From: GCA-002697625 sp002697625 | GTDB taxonomy: Bacteria; Bacteroidota; Bacteroidia; Flavobacteriales; BACL11 | Assembly (NCBI GenBank): GCA_964004625.1 | Contig: CAXFOB010000016.1 | Span: 30,682 to 94,681, forward strand | DNA length: 64,000 nt | Direction of reading: 5' to 3' | Part shown: piece after piece, positions 52,878-61,828 of the stretch | Numbering within the stretch: position 1 is the first letter of the stretch | Layout of the letters: every line of letters begins with the position of its first letter | Translations under genes and position numbers: made by a program | The notes under the pieces: generated by a model | Database searches by the model: none | Told to the model about the DNA's origin: nothing | The model's input: only the letters and a program-made list of their open reading frames with translations

Positions 52878-53585
52878 ATGAAAAAGATTCTAATTTTACT
52901 TTTTGTTAGCACTTTTATTATCACTGCTAACGCTCAAAACTTAAGTGTACCTCATTACGGAATTAAAGTAGGTTACAATCACTCAAGTTTTAATTTTACA
53001 CAATACAATTATTTATTTGGAGGATTTATAAAACCAACTGAGGGTTACCCAAAACCTACTCAGATTGCAAACGTTGGATTAAAAGCAGGATTCTTTGTAG
53101 ATATTAAAATATCTAAAAATTGGCATATCAGCCCAACTTTATCGTATTCTCAATTCGGTTCTTACACTCAATTAGACCAACAATGGGACAATACATATAC
53201 TGGAGATACAATAAGAACATATGGATTTAAAGAAGAAACTTTTAAAATGGATTATATAACTCTTGAACCACTTTTTGAATACAGACCAACCGATAAATTA
53301 ACTTTAATAGTAGGTCCTTCTGTTTCTTATTTAATTTCTAATAATTTAGTGAGATATGTTGAAGAAGAAAATACAGAAAGAACTAATGACTCTTATAATG
53401 GAGAAATTCCTGGAGTAAGTGATATTGACGCAGGACTTAATCTGGGTATATCTGTTTTTCTTACCGAACATTTTGATGTAGATCTTAATCTTTATATTGG
53501 GATGTTAGGATTTGAAGATATAGATGAGGGATACGAAAGAACTTTAAAAGCTTTTAGTATTTCTTGCGGATATACTTTTAACTAA
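52878..53585 (+). CDS. Outer-membrane beta-barrel protein (porin family)
   Basis: 235 residues. Signal peptide 1-19 (ends TANAQ). The rest alternates strands with aromatic ends: YGIKVGYNHS, GLKAGFFVDIKI, WHISPTLSYSQFG, FEYRPTDKLTLIVGPSVSYLI and a final strand FSISCGYTFN with the C-terminal aromatic typical of BamA-inserted barrels. About eight strands are likely. Function unknown. It is convergent with comB, with 44 bases between the stops holding no clear terminator. Confidence 0.85.
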   Translation: MKKILILLFVSTFIITANAQNLSVPHYGIKVGYNHSSFNFTQYNYLFGGFIKPTEGYPKPTQIANVGLKAGFFVDIKISKNWHISPTLSYSQFGSYTQLDQQWDNTYTGDTIRTYGFKEETFKMDYITLEPLFEYRPTDKLTLIVGPSVSYLISNNLVRYVEEENTERTNDSYNGEIPGVSDIDAGLNLGISVFLTEHFDVDLNLYIGMLGFEDIDEGYERTLKAFSISCGYTFN

Positions 53586-53629
53586 TTAATTTAATGTATC
53601 TTCCTTATCCATTTCTGAAGTTTTTTCAT

Positions 53630-54352
53630 TTATAAAACAACCAATCTATCTCCTTTCAAAATTGGTATAATATCTGATTTTAGAGGTGGAGACAAACAAA
53701 AACGAGTATCCTCTTCCATATTTAAGGATTTCAATCTTCTTCTATGAGAAGATTCTGAGAGGTAATCAAATAAATTATCACCAGCATTTTTTAATAATTG
53801 AGTAGATGCAAATAAAGAATCACAAACAGAACTATATTTTCCAGAAGATAATAATAACGTGGATAAACTTCCAGCAAAAATAGGATCTTCTAAATTAAAC
53901 ACTCCCTTCCAACCTGAACAAAGTATAATGATATCTTTATATTCTCTTATTAAATACGTAGCAACCGCATCTAGGTTAATATAGGATGCTGTAATTACTT
54001 TATGATTTTTTGCATTATTTATTGCCTTAGTTCCATTTGTAGTAGTTAGTACTAATGTCTTCCCATCAACATCTGAGTTTATATAATGAAAGGGAGAATT
54101 TCCATAATCAAAACCATCTATTGGTTTTGCATTTCTTTCTGCTGCAACAATATACCCTTCCTTTCCTTTATAAGCAAGTGCATCTTCTAAAGTTTGTACC
54201 GGTATAATTTCTTTTACTCCTTGCATAAAAGCGGTAGAAATTACAGTGGTGGCTCGTAATAAATCCACTACTACAACTATAGATTTTTCATCAGCATATT
54301 TATCAAACTGGTCTGCAGTAAAACAAACAGATATACTCTTCTTCTCACTCAT
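53630..54352 (-). CDS. comB: 2-phosphosulfolactate phosphatase (ComB family)
   Basis: 240 residues. ComB acts in coenzyme M synthesis in archaea, but bacterial relatives of this family exist without that pathway, so the substrate is uncertain. Blocks: VVVVDLLRATTVISTAF, GFDYGNSPFHY, LTTTNGTKAI, ILCSGWKG and EDPIFAG, all standard. It abuts gcvT (stop 54353), so the two are one operon. The actual role in this organism is unknown. Confidence 0.85.
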   Translation of the reverse strand: MSEKKSISVCFTADQFDKYADEKSIVVVVDLLRATTVISTAFMQGVKEIIPVQTLEDALAYKGKEGYIVAAERNAKPIDGFDYGNSPFHYINSDVDGKTLVLTTTNGTKAINNAKNHKVITASYINLDAVATYLIREYKDIIILCSGWKGVFNLEDPIFAGSLSTLLLSSGKYSSVCDSLFASTQLLKNAGDNLFDYLSESSHRRRLKSLNMEEDTRFCLSPPLKSDIIPILKGDRLVVL

Positions 54353-55429
54353 TTATTTAACAAATGGTAAAGATACCACTTTTGCTTTTATTAACTTTTT
54401 TCTTATTTTTATGTAAATTTTATTTCCGATGTCTTTCTGATCAGAAGAAACATAAGCCATTGCTATAGCTTTGTTTAAAGTTGGAGACATAGTGCCTGAA
54501 GTAACAACACCAATTTCATTACCTAACTCATCTACTATAGAATAATCTTTTCTAGCAATCCCCTTCTCTAACAACTCAATACCTACCAATTTTCTTTTTA
54601 CTCCATTTTCTTTTTGTTTCTTTAAATTATCCGAGTTAATAAATTCTTTTGAAAATTTTGTAATCCATCCTAAACCAGCTTCAATTGGAGAAGTAGAATC
54701 GTTTATATCATTTCCATACAAACAAAATCCTTTCTCTAATCTTAAAGTGTCTCTTGCCGCTAGACCTACAGGACACAACTCATCAGAAGTAGAAAATAAA
54801 GTATCCCATAATTTTCTAACATCCTCATTTTTTACGTATAACTCAAATCCAATCTCTCCAGTATACCCCGTTCTTGATAAAATAATTTCTTCTATTCCGG
54901 CTAATTCACCAATTTTAAAATTATAATATCTTATTTCAGAAAGATTTATATCTGTAAGTTTTTGCAACAACTCAATAGACTTAGGTCCTTGTAATGCTAA
55001 TAATGAATAACTATCTGATTTATTTTCAATAGTACATCCATATATATTGTGAGAATTTATCCATGCTAAATCTTTCTGTATATTTGAAGCATTCACAACT
55101 AATAAATAGTTATTTTCCTCAATCATATATAAAAGAAAATCGTCTACTATACCTCCTTCCAAATTTGGTAGACAAGTATACTGCACTTTTCCAGGAGACA
55201 ATTTACTTACATCATTAGATGTAATATATTGTAAAAACTGCAATGAATTTTCACCAGTAACGAACAATTCCCCCATATGAGAAACATCAAAAACCCCAAC
55301 TACTTCTCTAACAATTCTATGTTCTTCTTTTACTCCTTTTTTATATTTCACTGGCATACAATAACCAGCAAAATCTACCATTTTACCACCCAAACTTTTA
55401 TGAATTTCTGAAAGTACTAATTTTTTCAT
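54353..55429 (-). CDS. gcvT: Aminomethyltransferase (glycine cleavage T protein)
   Basis: 358 residues. Transfers the methylene group from aminomethyl lipoyl-H protein to tetrahydrofolate. MVDFAGYCMPVKYKKGVKEEHRIVR, DVSHMGE, LALQGPKS, SRTGYTGEIGFELY and GLAARDTLRLEKGFCLYGND are all present, so the enzyme looks complete. Other glycine cleavage genes are not in the window. No glycine riboswitch is visible in the short upstream region; a -7 box lies at 55447-55454. Confidence 0.96.
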   Translation of the reverse strand: MKKLVLSEIHKSLGGKMVDFAGYCMPVKYKKGVKEEHRIVREVVGVFDVSHMGELFVTGENSLQFLQYITSNDVSKLSPGKVQYTCLPNLEGGIVDDFLLYMIEENNYLLVVNASNIQKDLAWINSHNIYGCTIENKSDSYSLLALQGPKSIELLQKLTDINLSEIRYYNFKIGELAGIEEIILSRTGYTGEIGFELYVKNEDVRKLWDTLFSTSDELCPVGLAARDTLRLEKGFCLYGNDINDSTSPIEAGLGWITKFSKEFINSDNLKKQKENGVKRKLVGIELLEKGIARKDYSIVDELGNEIGVVTSGTMSPTLNKAIAMAYVSSDQKDIGNKIYIKIRKKLIKAKVVSLPFVK

Positions 55430-55446
55430 TTATAATATATTTTGTG

Positions 55447-55454
55447 CAAAACTA
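55447..55454 (-). promoter_or_regulatory. -7 box (TAGTTTTG) of the gcvT-comB operon
   Basis: Read on the minus strand TAGTTTTG matches TAnnTTTG and ends 17 bases before the gcvT ATG. Confidence 0.5.
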
Positions 55455-55507
55455 ACAATTCAAAAGTTTCTAAAAAGAGAGTATCGAATAAAAAATAAAT
55501 TATTAAA

Positions 55508-57727
55508 TTGCAGGTAAATACAAATCACTTGAAAAAATTAAAAAGAAAACTCAATTTATCCTCTGTAATAGCAATTAGTATCGCTGGAATGCTAGGAGGA
55601 ATTTTTGTATTACCAGGTATTGCAGCTGCAAAAACAGGATCATCTGTTTGGCTTGCGTTTTTACTTGCAGCAATCTGTATTTTGCCTGCTGTACTTTCAA
55701 AATCAGAGCTTGCAACAGCCATGCCAAAATCAGGTGGAGCTTATATTTATATTGAAAGGGCATTCGGTCCACTTTTCGGAACTATTTCAGGTCTTGGTCT
55801 ATGGCTCTCTTTGTTGCTTAAAAGTGCATTCTGTTTAGTAGGATTTGGAGCATATTTACTAGTTCTCACAAAAACAGATTACTTACCAATAGAGTATCTT
55901 TCCATAATCTTTTTATTCTTAATAATGATGTTGAATATATTAGGAGTTAAAAAAGTTGGTAAAGTTCAGTTATTTGTAGTAATCATCAGCATCTTAAGTC
56001 TTCTGTCTCTTCTAATATTAGGATTACCAGAAGTGAAAAAAGAATATATTAATCCATTTATAAAATTCGGAAATGAAGGATTAATTACTACAATTGCTTT
56101 TGTATACATAGCATATGCAGGAGTAACTAAGGTAGCTGCTATAGCAGGAGAGGTAAAAAATCCATATAAGAATCTTCCTTTAGCAATGATCTTTTCTTTA
56201 GTACTGATAACAATTATTTATACTACCATATCGTATGTATTGGTAGGAAATGTTTCTTTAGAGTCTCTTCAAAATGATTACAAACCAATATATACCTTAT
56301 CTTGCACTTTTGGTAGTGAATGGTTTTCGAAAATCATTGCAGTTGTAGGGGTTCTTACTCTAATCTCAATGGCTAACTCTGGGGTATTAGCTTCATCTAG
56401 ATTCCCTTTTGCAATGGCAAACGACAAATTACTTCCTCAATCATTCACTAAGGTTCATAGTAAATATTTAACACCTATAAACACAATATTTTTAACTTGC
56501 TTTATAATGGCGATTGTCATCCTACTGCTAGATGTAGAAAAGATTGCAAAACTAGCAAGTGCCTTTAAAGTTAGTATGTTTATTGCAGCAAATTTATGTG
56601 TAATTATATTAAGGGAGACATCTGTACAATGGTACAATCCTTCTTACAAATCTCCATTTTATCCATATATTCAACTTTTTGGAATAATTAGCGGGATTAT
56701 ATTATTATTCTACTTAGGATGGATGCCAATAATGGTACTTTTATCAATTGGTTGTTTAGGAGCTATTTTATATTTTATTTACGGAAAAAAATCTTCTCGT
56801 TCAGGAGTATTACTTAATTATGGACATTTACCATCTTTATTTTCAGCATTTAAAAAGAAAAGTAATACTGCGATTCACGAAACAACTACTAATGTAGTAG
56901 AAGAAAATGAGTTTGTAGATAACGAATCATCAGTCATTATTACATTATTAGGTAATGAATATTCTCCTGAAAACCTCACTGAAATAGGAAATTCATTAGT
57001 AGAATCAAAAAAGATAAAAGTAGTTAATATTACAGAAGCTCCAGATCAAACCTCATTAGATGCTTTCACAACCAAAACACCTAAAATAAAATCAATAGAA
57101 AGGCAAATTAATTATTTGGGTAAAATACAAAATACAGATATAAATTTTGAATCCCTGATTACACATAATATTTCTCATTCGATCCAATCAATGACTAACT
57201 ACCCATCTTTAGAATGGCTAGTTCTAGAATGGAACGGAAGATCATATAACGGACTTTTAATTAATAATCCATTAGGATGGATTTTAAGCAACATCAACTC
57301 TAATTTTGCCTTATTTAAAGATAATGGTATTAGGTATTTCTCTGAAATTGTATTGGCAATTAGGCCAAATAGTAAAGATTTAAAGAAACTTATAAAAACC
57401 ACCTCTCAAATTGCAAAATTTTACAAAGCAAACTTCACATTATTACATATAGTATCTGAAAACACAGATGAATCTGAAATTAAAAATTTAAAAGAGATTG
57501 CAGAGAAACATATAAGCGAATATACTGATTTTGCAAAACTACGAATTGAACGTTCTGCTAATCCTTTTGAATGCGTTGAAGAGCTTTCTTCTGAGTACGA
57601 CTTGTTGGTTTTAGGCACACCCAGAAAAGATACATGGAAAAGTATGTTATTCGGTACAGGAAAAGATTTATTTGCAACACAAGCAAATTGTTCTGTATTA
57701 AGATTAACTATAAAATCAACTAATTAA
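55508..57727 (+). CDS. APC-family amino-acid permease with C-terminal universal-stress-like domain
   Basis: 739 residues. Twelve membrane segments of the APC fold occupy about residues 15-440, with SIAGMLGGIFVLPG in TM1 and AYAGVTKVAAIAGEVKNPYKNLP. A cytoplasmic tail of about 290 residues follows, ending in a region with the universal-stress pattern (ANFTLLHIVSE ... YDLLVLGTPRKDTWKSMLFG). Such permease-USP fusions are known and the tail probably binds nucleotide to regulate transport. The start is TTG 55508; TTG 55529 is an alternative and no ATG is available. Substrate unknown. Confidence 0.86.
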   Translation: MQVNTNHLKKLKRKLNLSSVIAISIAGMLGGIFVLPGIAAAKTGSSVWLAFLLAAICILPAVLSKSELATAMPKSGGAYIYIERAFGPLFGTISGLGLWLSLLLKSAFCLVGFGAYLLVLTKTDYLPIEYLSIIFLFLIMMLNILGVKKVGKVQLFVVIISILSLLSLLILGLPEVKKEYINPFIKFGNEGLITTIAFVYIAYAGVTKVAAIAGEVKNPYKNLPLAMIFSLVLITIIYTTISYVLVGNVSLESLQNDYKPIYTLSCTFGSEWFSKIIAVVGVLTLISMANSGVLASSRFPFAMANDKLLPQSFTKVHSKYLTPINTIFLTCFIMAIVILLLDVEKIAKLASAFKVSMFIAANLCVIILRETSVQWYNPSYKSPFYPYIQLFGIISGIILLFYLGWMPIMVLLSIGCLGAILYFIYGKKSSRSGVLLNYGHLPSLFSAFKKKSNTAIHETTTNVVEENEFVDNESSVIITLLGNEYSPENLTEIGNSLVESKKIKVVNITEAPDQTSLDAFTTKTPKIKSIERQINYLGKIQNTDINFESLITHNISHSIQSMTNYPSLEWLVLEWNGRSYNGLLINNPLGWILSNINSNFALFKDNGIRYFSEIVLAIRPNSKDLKKLIKTTSQIAKFYKANFTLLHIVSENTDESEIKNLKEIAEKHISEYTDFAKLRIERSANPFECVEELSSEYDLLVLGTPRKDTWKSMLFGTGKDLFATQANCSVLRLTIKSTN

Positions 57728-57736
57728 TTATTTTTA

Positions 57737-57744
57737 TATATTTG
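57737..57744 (+). promoter_or_regulatory. -7 box (TATATTTG) of the DUF3276 gene
   Basis: TATATTTG matches TAnnTTTG and ends 28 bases before ATG 57773. Confidence 0.55.
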
Positions 57745-57772
57745 TAATCAGATTTAAATTAAAAAATAAAGT

Positions 57773-58147
57773 ATGTCAGATAATAGAGATGAAATTTATT
57801 CAAAATCATTAAGAGCTGGGAGAAGAACTTATTTCTTTGATGTAAGATCTACTAGAGCAGATGACTTTTACCTTACAATAACAGAGAGTAAAAGAGAGTT
57901 TAATGAAGATGGGACCCCTTTTTACAAAAAACACAAAATCTATCTTTATAAAGAAGATTTTCAGAACTTTAAAGATCATTTAAATGAGATGGTAGACTAT
58001 ATCATTAAGGAAAGAGGTGAAGAAATTATTTCGTTAAACAAAGAAGAAAAATCTAATACAGAAGTTTCTACAAAGGAAAAAAAAGAAGAACCTACAACAG
58101 ATTTTACTGAGGTAAACTTTGATGATTTAGGAAAAGAAGAAGAATAA
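57773..58147 (+). CDS. DUF3276 (PUR-like) nucleic-acid-binding protein
   Basis: 124 residues. The PUR-like fold is recognisable: IYSKSLRAGRRTYFFDVRSTRADDFYLTITESKRE ... KHKIYLYKEDFQNFKDHL, then an acidic tail of repeated E/K. Members bind single-stranded DNA or RNA and are common in Bacteroidota; a published role is limited. It has its own -7 box and a strong terminator, so it is expressed alone. Confidence 0.88.
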   Translation: MSDNRDEIYSKSLRAGRRTYFFDVRSTRADDFYLTITESKREFNEDGTPFYKKHKIYLYKEDFQNFKDHLNEMVDYIIKERGEEIISLNKEEKSNTEVSTKEKKEEPTTDFTEVNFDDLGKEEE

Positions 58148-58167
58148 AATATATTTAGATATATATT

Positions 58168-58197
58168 AAAAGCCCTTTGTTTAAAGGGCTTTTTTTT
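58168..58197 (+). terminator. Rho-independent terminator after the DUF3276 gene
   Basis: An 11-base stem, AAAAGCCCTTT (58168-58178) with AAAGGGCTTTT (58183-58193), a four-base loop and a T-run to 58197. Confidence 0.92.
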
Positions 58198-58266
58198 ATT
58201 AAAAACTTTCTGTTTTTTGTTAATAAGTGAATCTCTACTAAAATAACATATCTGCTTTTATAGTTG

Positions 58267-58274
58267 TATTTTTG
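58267..58274 (+). promoter_or_regulatory. -7 box (TATTTTTG) of the parAB operon
   Basis: TATTTTTG matches TAnnTTTG and ends 22 bases before the parA ATG. Confidence 0.55.
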
Positions 58275-58296
58275 AAACATACAAAAACAAGAATAA

Positions 58297-59097
58297 ATGG
58301 GTAAAATTATTGCAATTGCAAACCAAAAAGGTGGAGTTGGAAAAACTACCACAGCGATGAATCTATCTGCTGGATTAGGTATTTTAGAAAAAAAAGTGTT
58401 ATTAATTGACATTGACCCTCAAGCCAACTCTACATCAGGTGTAGGATACGACCCTAGAGAAATTGAAAATGGAGTATACGAATGCTTAATAGGAAAAGTA
58501 AAAGCAAGAGACATTATACTAGAAACTAAGAGTCCTAATTTATTTTTACTTCCGGCTCATATTGATTTGGTTGGTGCCGAATTAGAACTAGTTGATGAAG
58601 CAAATAGAGAGCAAATGATGAAAAACACTCTTACAGATATAGTAAATGAATTTGATTATATTATTATTGATTGTGCGCCATCTTTAGGTATTTTAACTCT
58701 AAACTCTCTTACTGCTGCAGATTCCTTAATCATTCCTATACAATGCGAATATTTTGCACTGGAAGGGCTTGGTAAATTATTAAATACAGTTAAGATTGTA
58801 CAGAAAAGATTAAATCCAGAATTAACCATAGAAGGTTTACTTCTAACCATGTATGATACTCGTTTAAGATTATCTAATCAGGTAGTTGAAGAGGTAAAAA
58901 CACACTTTCAGGATTTAGTATTTAAAACAATTATCCACCGCAATGTTACATTAGGAGAATCTCCATCTTATGGTGAAACCATTATGATACATGACGCTAC
59001 AAGTAAAGGAGCTATAAATTATCTAAATCTTGCATCTGAGATATTAGAAAACGAACAAAAGAAGTTAGAAGAAGAAAACTTAGTAAATAATGAATAA
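58297..59097 (+). CDS. parA: Chromosome-partitioning ATPase ParA (Soj)
   Basis: 266 residues. Deviant Walker A KGGVGKTTTAMNLSAGL at the N-terminus, DIDPQANSTSG and IIDCAPSLGILTLNSL are the ParA/MinD-type ATPase motifs. There is no N-terminal DNA-binding domain, as in chromosomal ParA (Soj). It overlaps parB by eight bases. I found no parS palindrome in the window. Confidence 0.96.
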   Translation: MGKIIAIANQKGGVGKTTTAMNLSAGLGILEKKVLLIDIDPQANSTSGVGYDPREIENGVYECLIGKVKARDIILETKSPNLFLLPAHIDLVGAELELVDEANREQMMKNTLTDIVNEFDYIIIDCAPSLGILTLNSLTAADSLIIPIQCEYFALEGLGKLLNTVKIVQKRLNPELTIEGLLLTMYDTRLRLSNQVVEEVKTHFQDLVFKTIIHRNVTLGESPSYGETIMIHDATSKGAINYLNLASEILENEQKKLEEENLVNNE

Positions 59098-59995
59098 GAA
59101 GAGGAGTGTTTTAGGTAGAGGATTAGGATCTATTTTAAGAAATCCAGATACGGATATTACTACTAAATTAGAAGAAAAAAACAAACTAGTTGGTAACATT
59201 AGTACTATTAAAATTTCAGACATTAGTACAAATCCTTTTCAGCCCAGAACAGAATTTGACCAAGAAAAATTGGAGGAATTATCTCATTCTATTGAAACTT
59301 TAGGAATTATCCAGCCTATTACGGTTCGCAAATTAGGAAACGATAAATACCAGCTTATTTCAGGGGAAAGAAGATATCGAGCTTCTAAAATGGCAGGTAA
59401 ATCAGAAATTCCTGCTTTTATCAGAATAGCAAACGACCAACAGATGTTAGAAATGGCATTAGTAGAGAACATTCAAAGGTCAAATCTTAATCCTATTGAA
59501 GTTGCTTTATCTTACCAAAGACTTATGATAGAGTGTAAGCTAACACAAGAACAATGTTCAGAAAAAGTAGGTAAGAAAAGAAGTACGATAGCAAACTTTT
59601 TAAGATTATTAAAATTACCTGAAGAAATTCAAGCTGCATTAAAAGAAGAAAAAATTTCTATGGGACATGCTCGAGCTCTCATAAATATTAAACAAATAGA
59701 TAGTCAGATTTCTCTATGTAATGATATAATTGCATATGGATATTCTGTTAGAGAAGTAGAACAAATGGCAAAATCCTTTAGAGAGACAGGATATAAACAA
59801 ACTTCTAAAAATCCTAAAAGCAAAATCCCTACTTCTCTACCCTTTGCCTCTCAACAAGCCTTACATAATTTAGGAAGAAAAATAGAAAAAGATATTGATA
59901 TTAAGAGAAATAATAAGGGAAGTGGAAAGATTATTATTTCGTTTAATTCGGATGAGGATTTTTCAGATTTAATGACTAAACTAAATAAATCTTGA
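59090..59995 (+). CDS. parB: Chromosome-partitioning protein ParB (Spo0J)
   Basis: 301 residues. N-terminal RSVLGRGLGSIL, ParB/sulfiredoxin domain with NPFQPRTEFDQEKLEEL and LISGERRYRASKMAG (the CTP-binding GERRYRA box), and the helix-turn-helix region TQEQCSEKVGKKRSTIANFLRLLKLP. It binds parS and loads SMC. The stop overlaps the start region of the next gene. Confidence 0.95.
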   Translation: MNKKRSVLGRGLGSILRNPDTDITTKLEEKNKLVGNISTIKISDISTNPFQPRTEFDQEKLEELSHSIETLGIIQPITVRKLGNDKYQLISGERRYRASKMAGKSEIPAFIRIANDQQMLEMALVENIQRSNLNPIEVALSYQRLMIECKLTQEQCSEKVGKKRSTIANFLRLLKLPEEIQAALKEEKISMGHARALINIKQIDSQISLCNDIIAYGYSVREVEQMAKSFRETGYKQTSKNPKSKIPTSLPFASQQALHNLGRKIEKDIDIKRNNKGSGKIIISFNSDEDFSDLMTKLNKS

Positions 59996-60486
59996 TAAAA
60001 AAAATGTACATATTTGTTATTTGTACCATACTATCTACTATTAGTTTTTCTCAAAAAATACAAAAGGAGAAGTCTCCTAAAAAAGCGGCTTTATATTCTG
60101 CAATACTTCCAGGTGCAGGACAAGTTTACACAAAAAAATATTGGAAGGTGCCAATTGTTTATGGAGGGATTGTTACCTCTTTTTATTTTATAAATGAAAA
60201 CAATTCTAAGTATATAGAATACAGAGAAGCAGCTCTTTTAAGCAACGAAACTGGTGAGAATCAATTAGGATATAACTACTCCGAATTAAAAACTTTAAAA
60301 GAATACTACAGGAGAAATAGAGATGTGTCCTACTTTATTTTTGTAGGAGTGTACATCCTAAATATTGTTGATGCTTCTGTAAATGCTCATCTTTTTAGCT
60401 TTGATGTTTCTGACGATATAAGTATGAATATTCAACCCTATTCAACTTTAAGCAATACAGGCCTTGCATTATCTTTTAATTTCTAA
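59992..60486 (+). CDS. DUF5683 membrane protein
   Basis: 164 residues. A signal/anchor segment at the N-terminus (ending ISFSQ), then KKAALYSAILPGAGQVYTKKYWKVPIVYGGI, the DUF5683 hallmark, and a second hydrophobic region around FIFVGVYILNIVDASVNAH. The start may be TTG 59992 (which supplies the basic n-region) or ATG 60004. It normally sits between parB and dapB in Flavobacteriia; here dapB is absent. Function unknown. Confidence 0.85.
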   Translation: MIKKMYIFVICTILSTISFSQKIQKEKSPKKAALYSAILPGAGQVYTKKYWKVPIVYGGIVTSFYFINENNSKYIEYREAALLSNETGENQLGYNYSELKTLKEYYRRNRDVSYFIFVGVYILNIVDASVNAHLFSFDVSDDISMNIQPYSTLSNTGLALSFNF

Positions 60487-60491
60487 TTTTG
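60484..60491 (+). promoter_or_regulatory. -7 box (TAATTTTG) before the lepB leader
   Basis: TAATTTTG matches TAnnTTTG with TTG at 60464-60466 as a weak -33 element (17-base spacer). It ends 19 bases before ATG 60511, the start of the interrupted lepB N-terminus. Confidence 0.5.
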
Positions 60492-60510
60492 CAAAACTAA
60501 TTTTACAGAA

Positions 60511-60573
60511 ATGATAAAGGATTTAAAAAATATTGACAATTGGGAACTTTCAAAAAAGAGAAGATTTTTCTAG
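60511..60573 (+). other. In-frame upstream segment of lepB, closed by TAG
   Basis: ATG 60511 opens 20 codons in the same frame as lepB (NWELSKKRRFF at the end) and is closed by TAG at 60571-60573; the frame then continues without further stops (GFTIVWVLFVF...) into lepB. The segment is basic just before a hydrophobic stretch, as expected for the N-terminus of a membrane protein. It looks like the original start of the gene interrupted by a nonsense codon; a sequencing error or a genuine short leader peptide are the alternatives. Confidence 0.6.
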
Positions 60574-60591
60574 GGATTTACTATTGTTTGG

Positions 60592-61827
60592 GTGTTATTT
60601 GTTTTTTTAATTAATGGAGAATGGTTATATTTTATTCCTTTTATTGTAGGGGATATAATTTTCTGGAAAACATTTAACTACACTTTCTGGAAGAAAAGAA
60701 AAAAGAAAGTAGAGAAAAAAAAATCTTGGTTAAGAAGTTGGGGGGATGCTATTTTATTTGCGGTAATAGCCGCAACCATATTACGAACCTTCTTTATTGA
60801 AGCATATACTATACCTACTCCATCTATGGAGAAATCTTTAATGGTAGGGGATTATTTATTTGTAAGTAAAACATCTTACGGACCAAGGGTTCCTATTACT
60901 CCATTATCGTTCCCGTTGGTGCATCACACACTCCCAATAATAGGAGGTCAATCTTATTTAGAGTGGTTACGTCTTCCATACCACAGAATGTCTGGTTGGT
61001 CGGATGGAAATGAGCAATCTTCTATTGGGGTAAAAAGAAACGATTGTGTAGTTTTTAACTGGCCTGCTGAAAGAGAAGGAAGACCAATTGACAAAAAAGA
61101 AAACTATGTTAAGAGATGTGTTGCTCTTCCGGGAGATGAAATACAAATTAAAGAAGGAATTTTATTTATAAATGGTGAAAAGGAGACAAAATACGATTGG
61201 ATGAAGAAACAAAGAAGATATTTTGTTAAAACTAAATCTGGTTTAAATAAAGAAAAATTGTACCAAGATTATGATATCTATCCTACCGATGTCCAAAAAC
61301 TTAGGATGGCTAATATTTACGCCATTAACACCACAGAAGACGCGATTAAAGATTTAAAAACAAAATCCTATGTAGATTCAGTTTGGTCTACTGGTTCTCA
61401 AGGTGATATTTTCAACAATAAAGTTATGAATCCGGATTATTTTTTAGTTCATAACCCTTACGACTGGAATGAGGAGAATTACGGACCTCTTACGATACCC
61501 AAACAAGGAGTTACGGTTACACTTACTAAAAATAACATTGCACTTTACAAACAGATCATCAATAGGTACGAAGGAGAAGAATTGGAAAATCCAGATAACT
61601 TCCTAAATATAAAAACGGAACTAGAGGAAAATGGATCTGCTAATTACACCTTTAAACAGAATTATTATTGGTTAATGGGAGATAATAGACAAAATTCTGC
61701 TGATAGTAGATTTTGGGGATTTGTACCAGAAAATCACATTGTAGGAAAAGCTTTATTTATTTGGATGAGTTATGATAAATATGGTAAAGGTGTGAGATGG
61801 AATAGATTATTCAATTCAGTAAAATAA
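60592..61827 (+). CDS. lepB: Signal peptidase I
   Basis: 411 residues as drawn from GTG 60592, the first usable start after the TAG at 60571. It cleaves signal peptides of secreted proteins. Hydrophobic segments at about residues 2-24 and 50-67, then the catalytic serine in PTPSMEKSLMVGDYLFVSK, the catalytic lysine in YVKRCVALPGDEI, and box E as MGDNRQNSADSRFWGFVP. The long insert between boxes D and E is typical of Bacteroidota. The protein probably still works from GTG 60592, since only the short N-terminal segment is lost. Confidence 0.9.
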   Translation: MLFVFLINGEWLYFIPFIVGDIIFWKTFNYTFWKKRKKKVEKKKSWLRSWGDAILFAVIAATILRTFFIEAYTIPTPSMEKSLMVGDYLFVSKTSYGPRVPITPLSFPLVHHTLPIIGGQSYLEWLRLPYHRMSGWSDGNEQSSIGVKRNDCVVFNWPAEREGRPIDKKENYVKRCVALPGDEIQIKEGILFINGEKETKYDWMKKQRRYFVKTKSGLNKEKLYQDYDIYPTDVQKLRMANIYAINTTEDAIKDLKTKSYVDSVWSTGSQGDIFNNKVMNPDYFLVHNPYDWNEENYGPLTIPKQGVTVTLTKNNIALYKQIINRYEGEELENPDNFLNIKTELEENGSANYTFKQNYYWLMGDNRQNSADSRFWGFVPENHIVGKALFIWMSYDKYGKGVRWNRLFNSVK

Positions 61828-61828
61828 G

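Noticed and set aside
55430..55507. A glycine riboswitch before gcvT
   Set aside because: The upstream region is only 78 bases, AT-rich and lacks the conserved purine-rich core.
58201..58296. A parS site near parAB
   Set aside because: No TGTTTCACGTGAAACA-like palindrome was seen here or by eye elsewhere in the window.
60571..60573. TAG as a recoded amino-acid codon
   Set aside because: TAG is used as a normal stop by several genes here (for example the RND adaptor and mutL), so reassignment is not supported.
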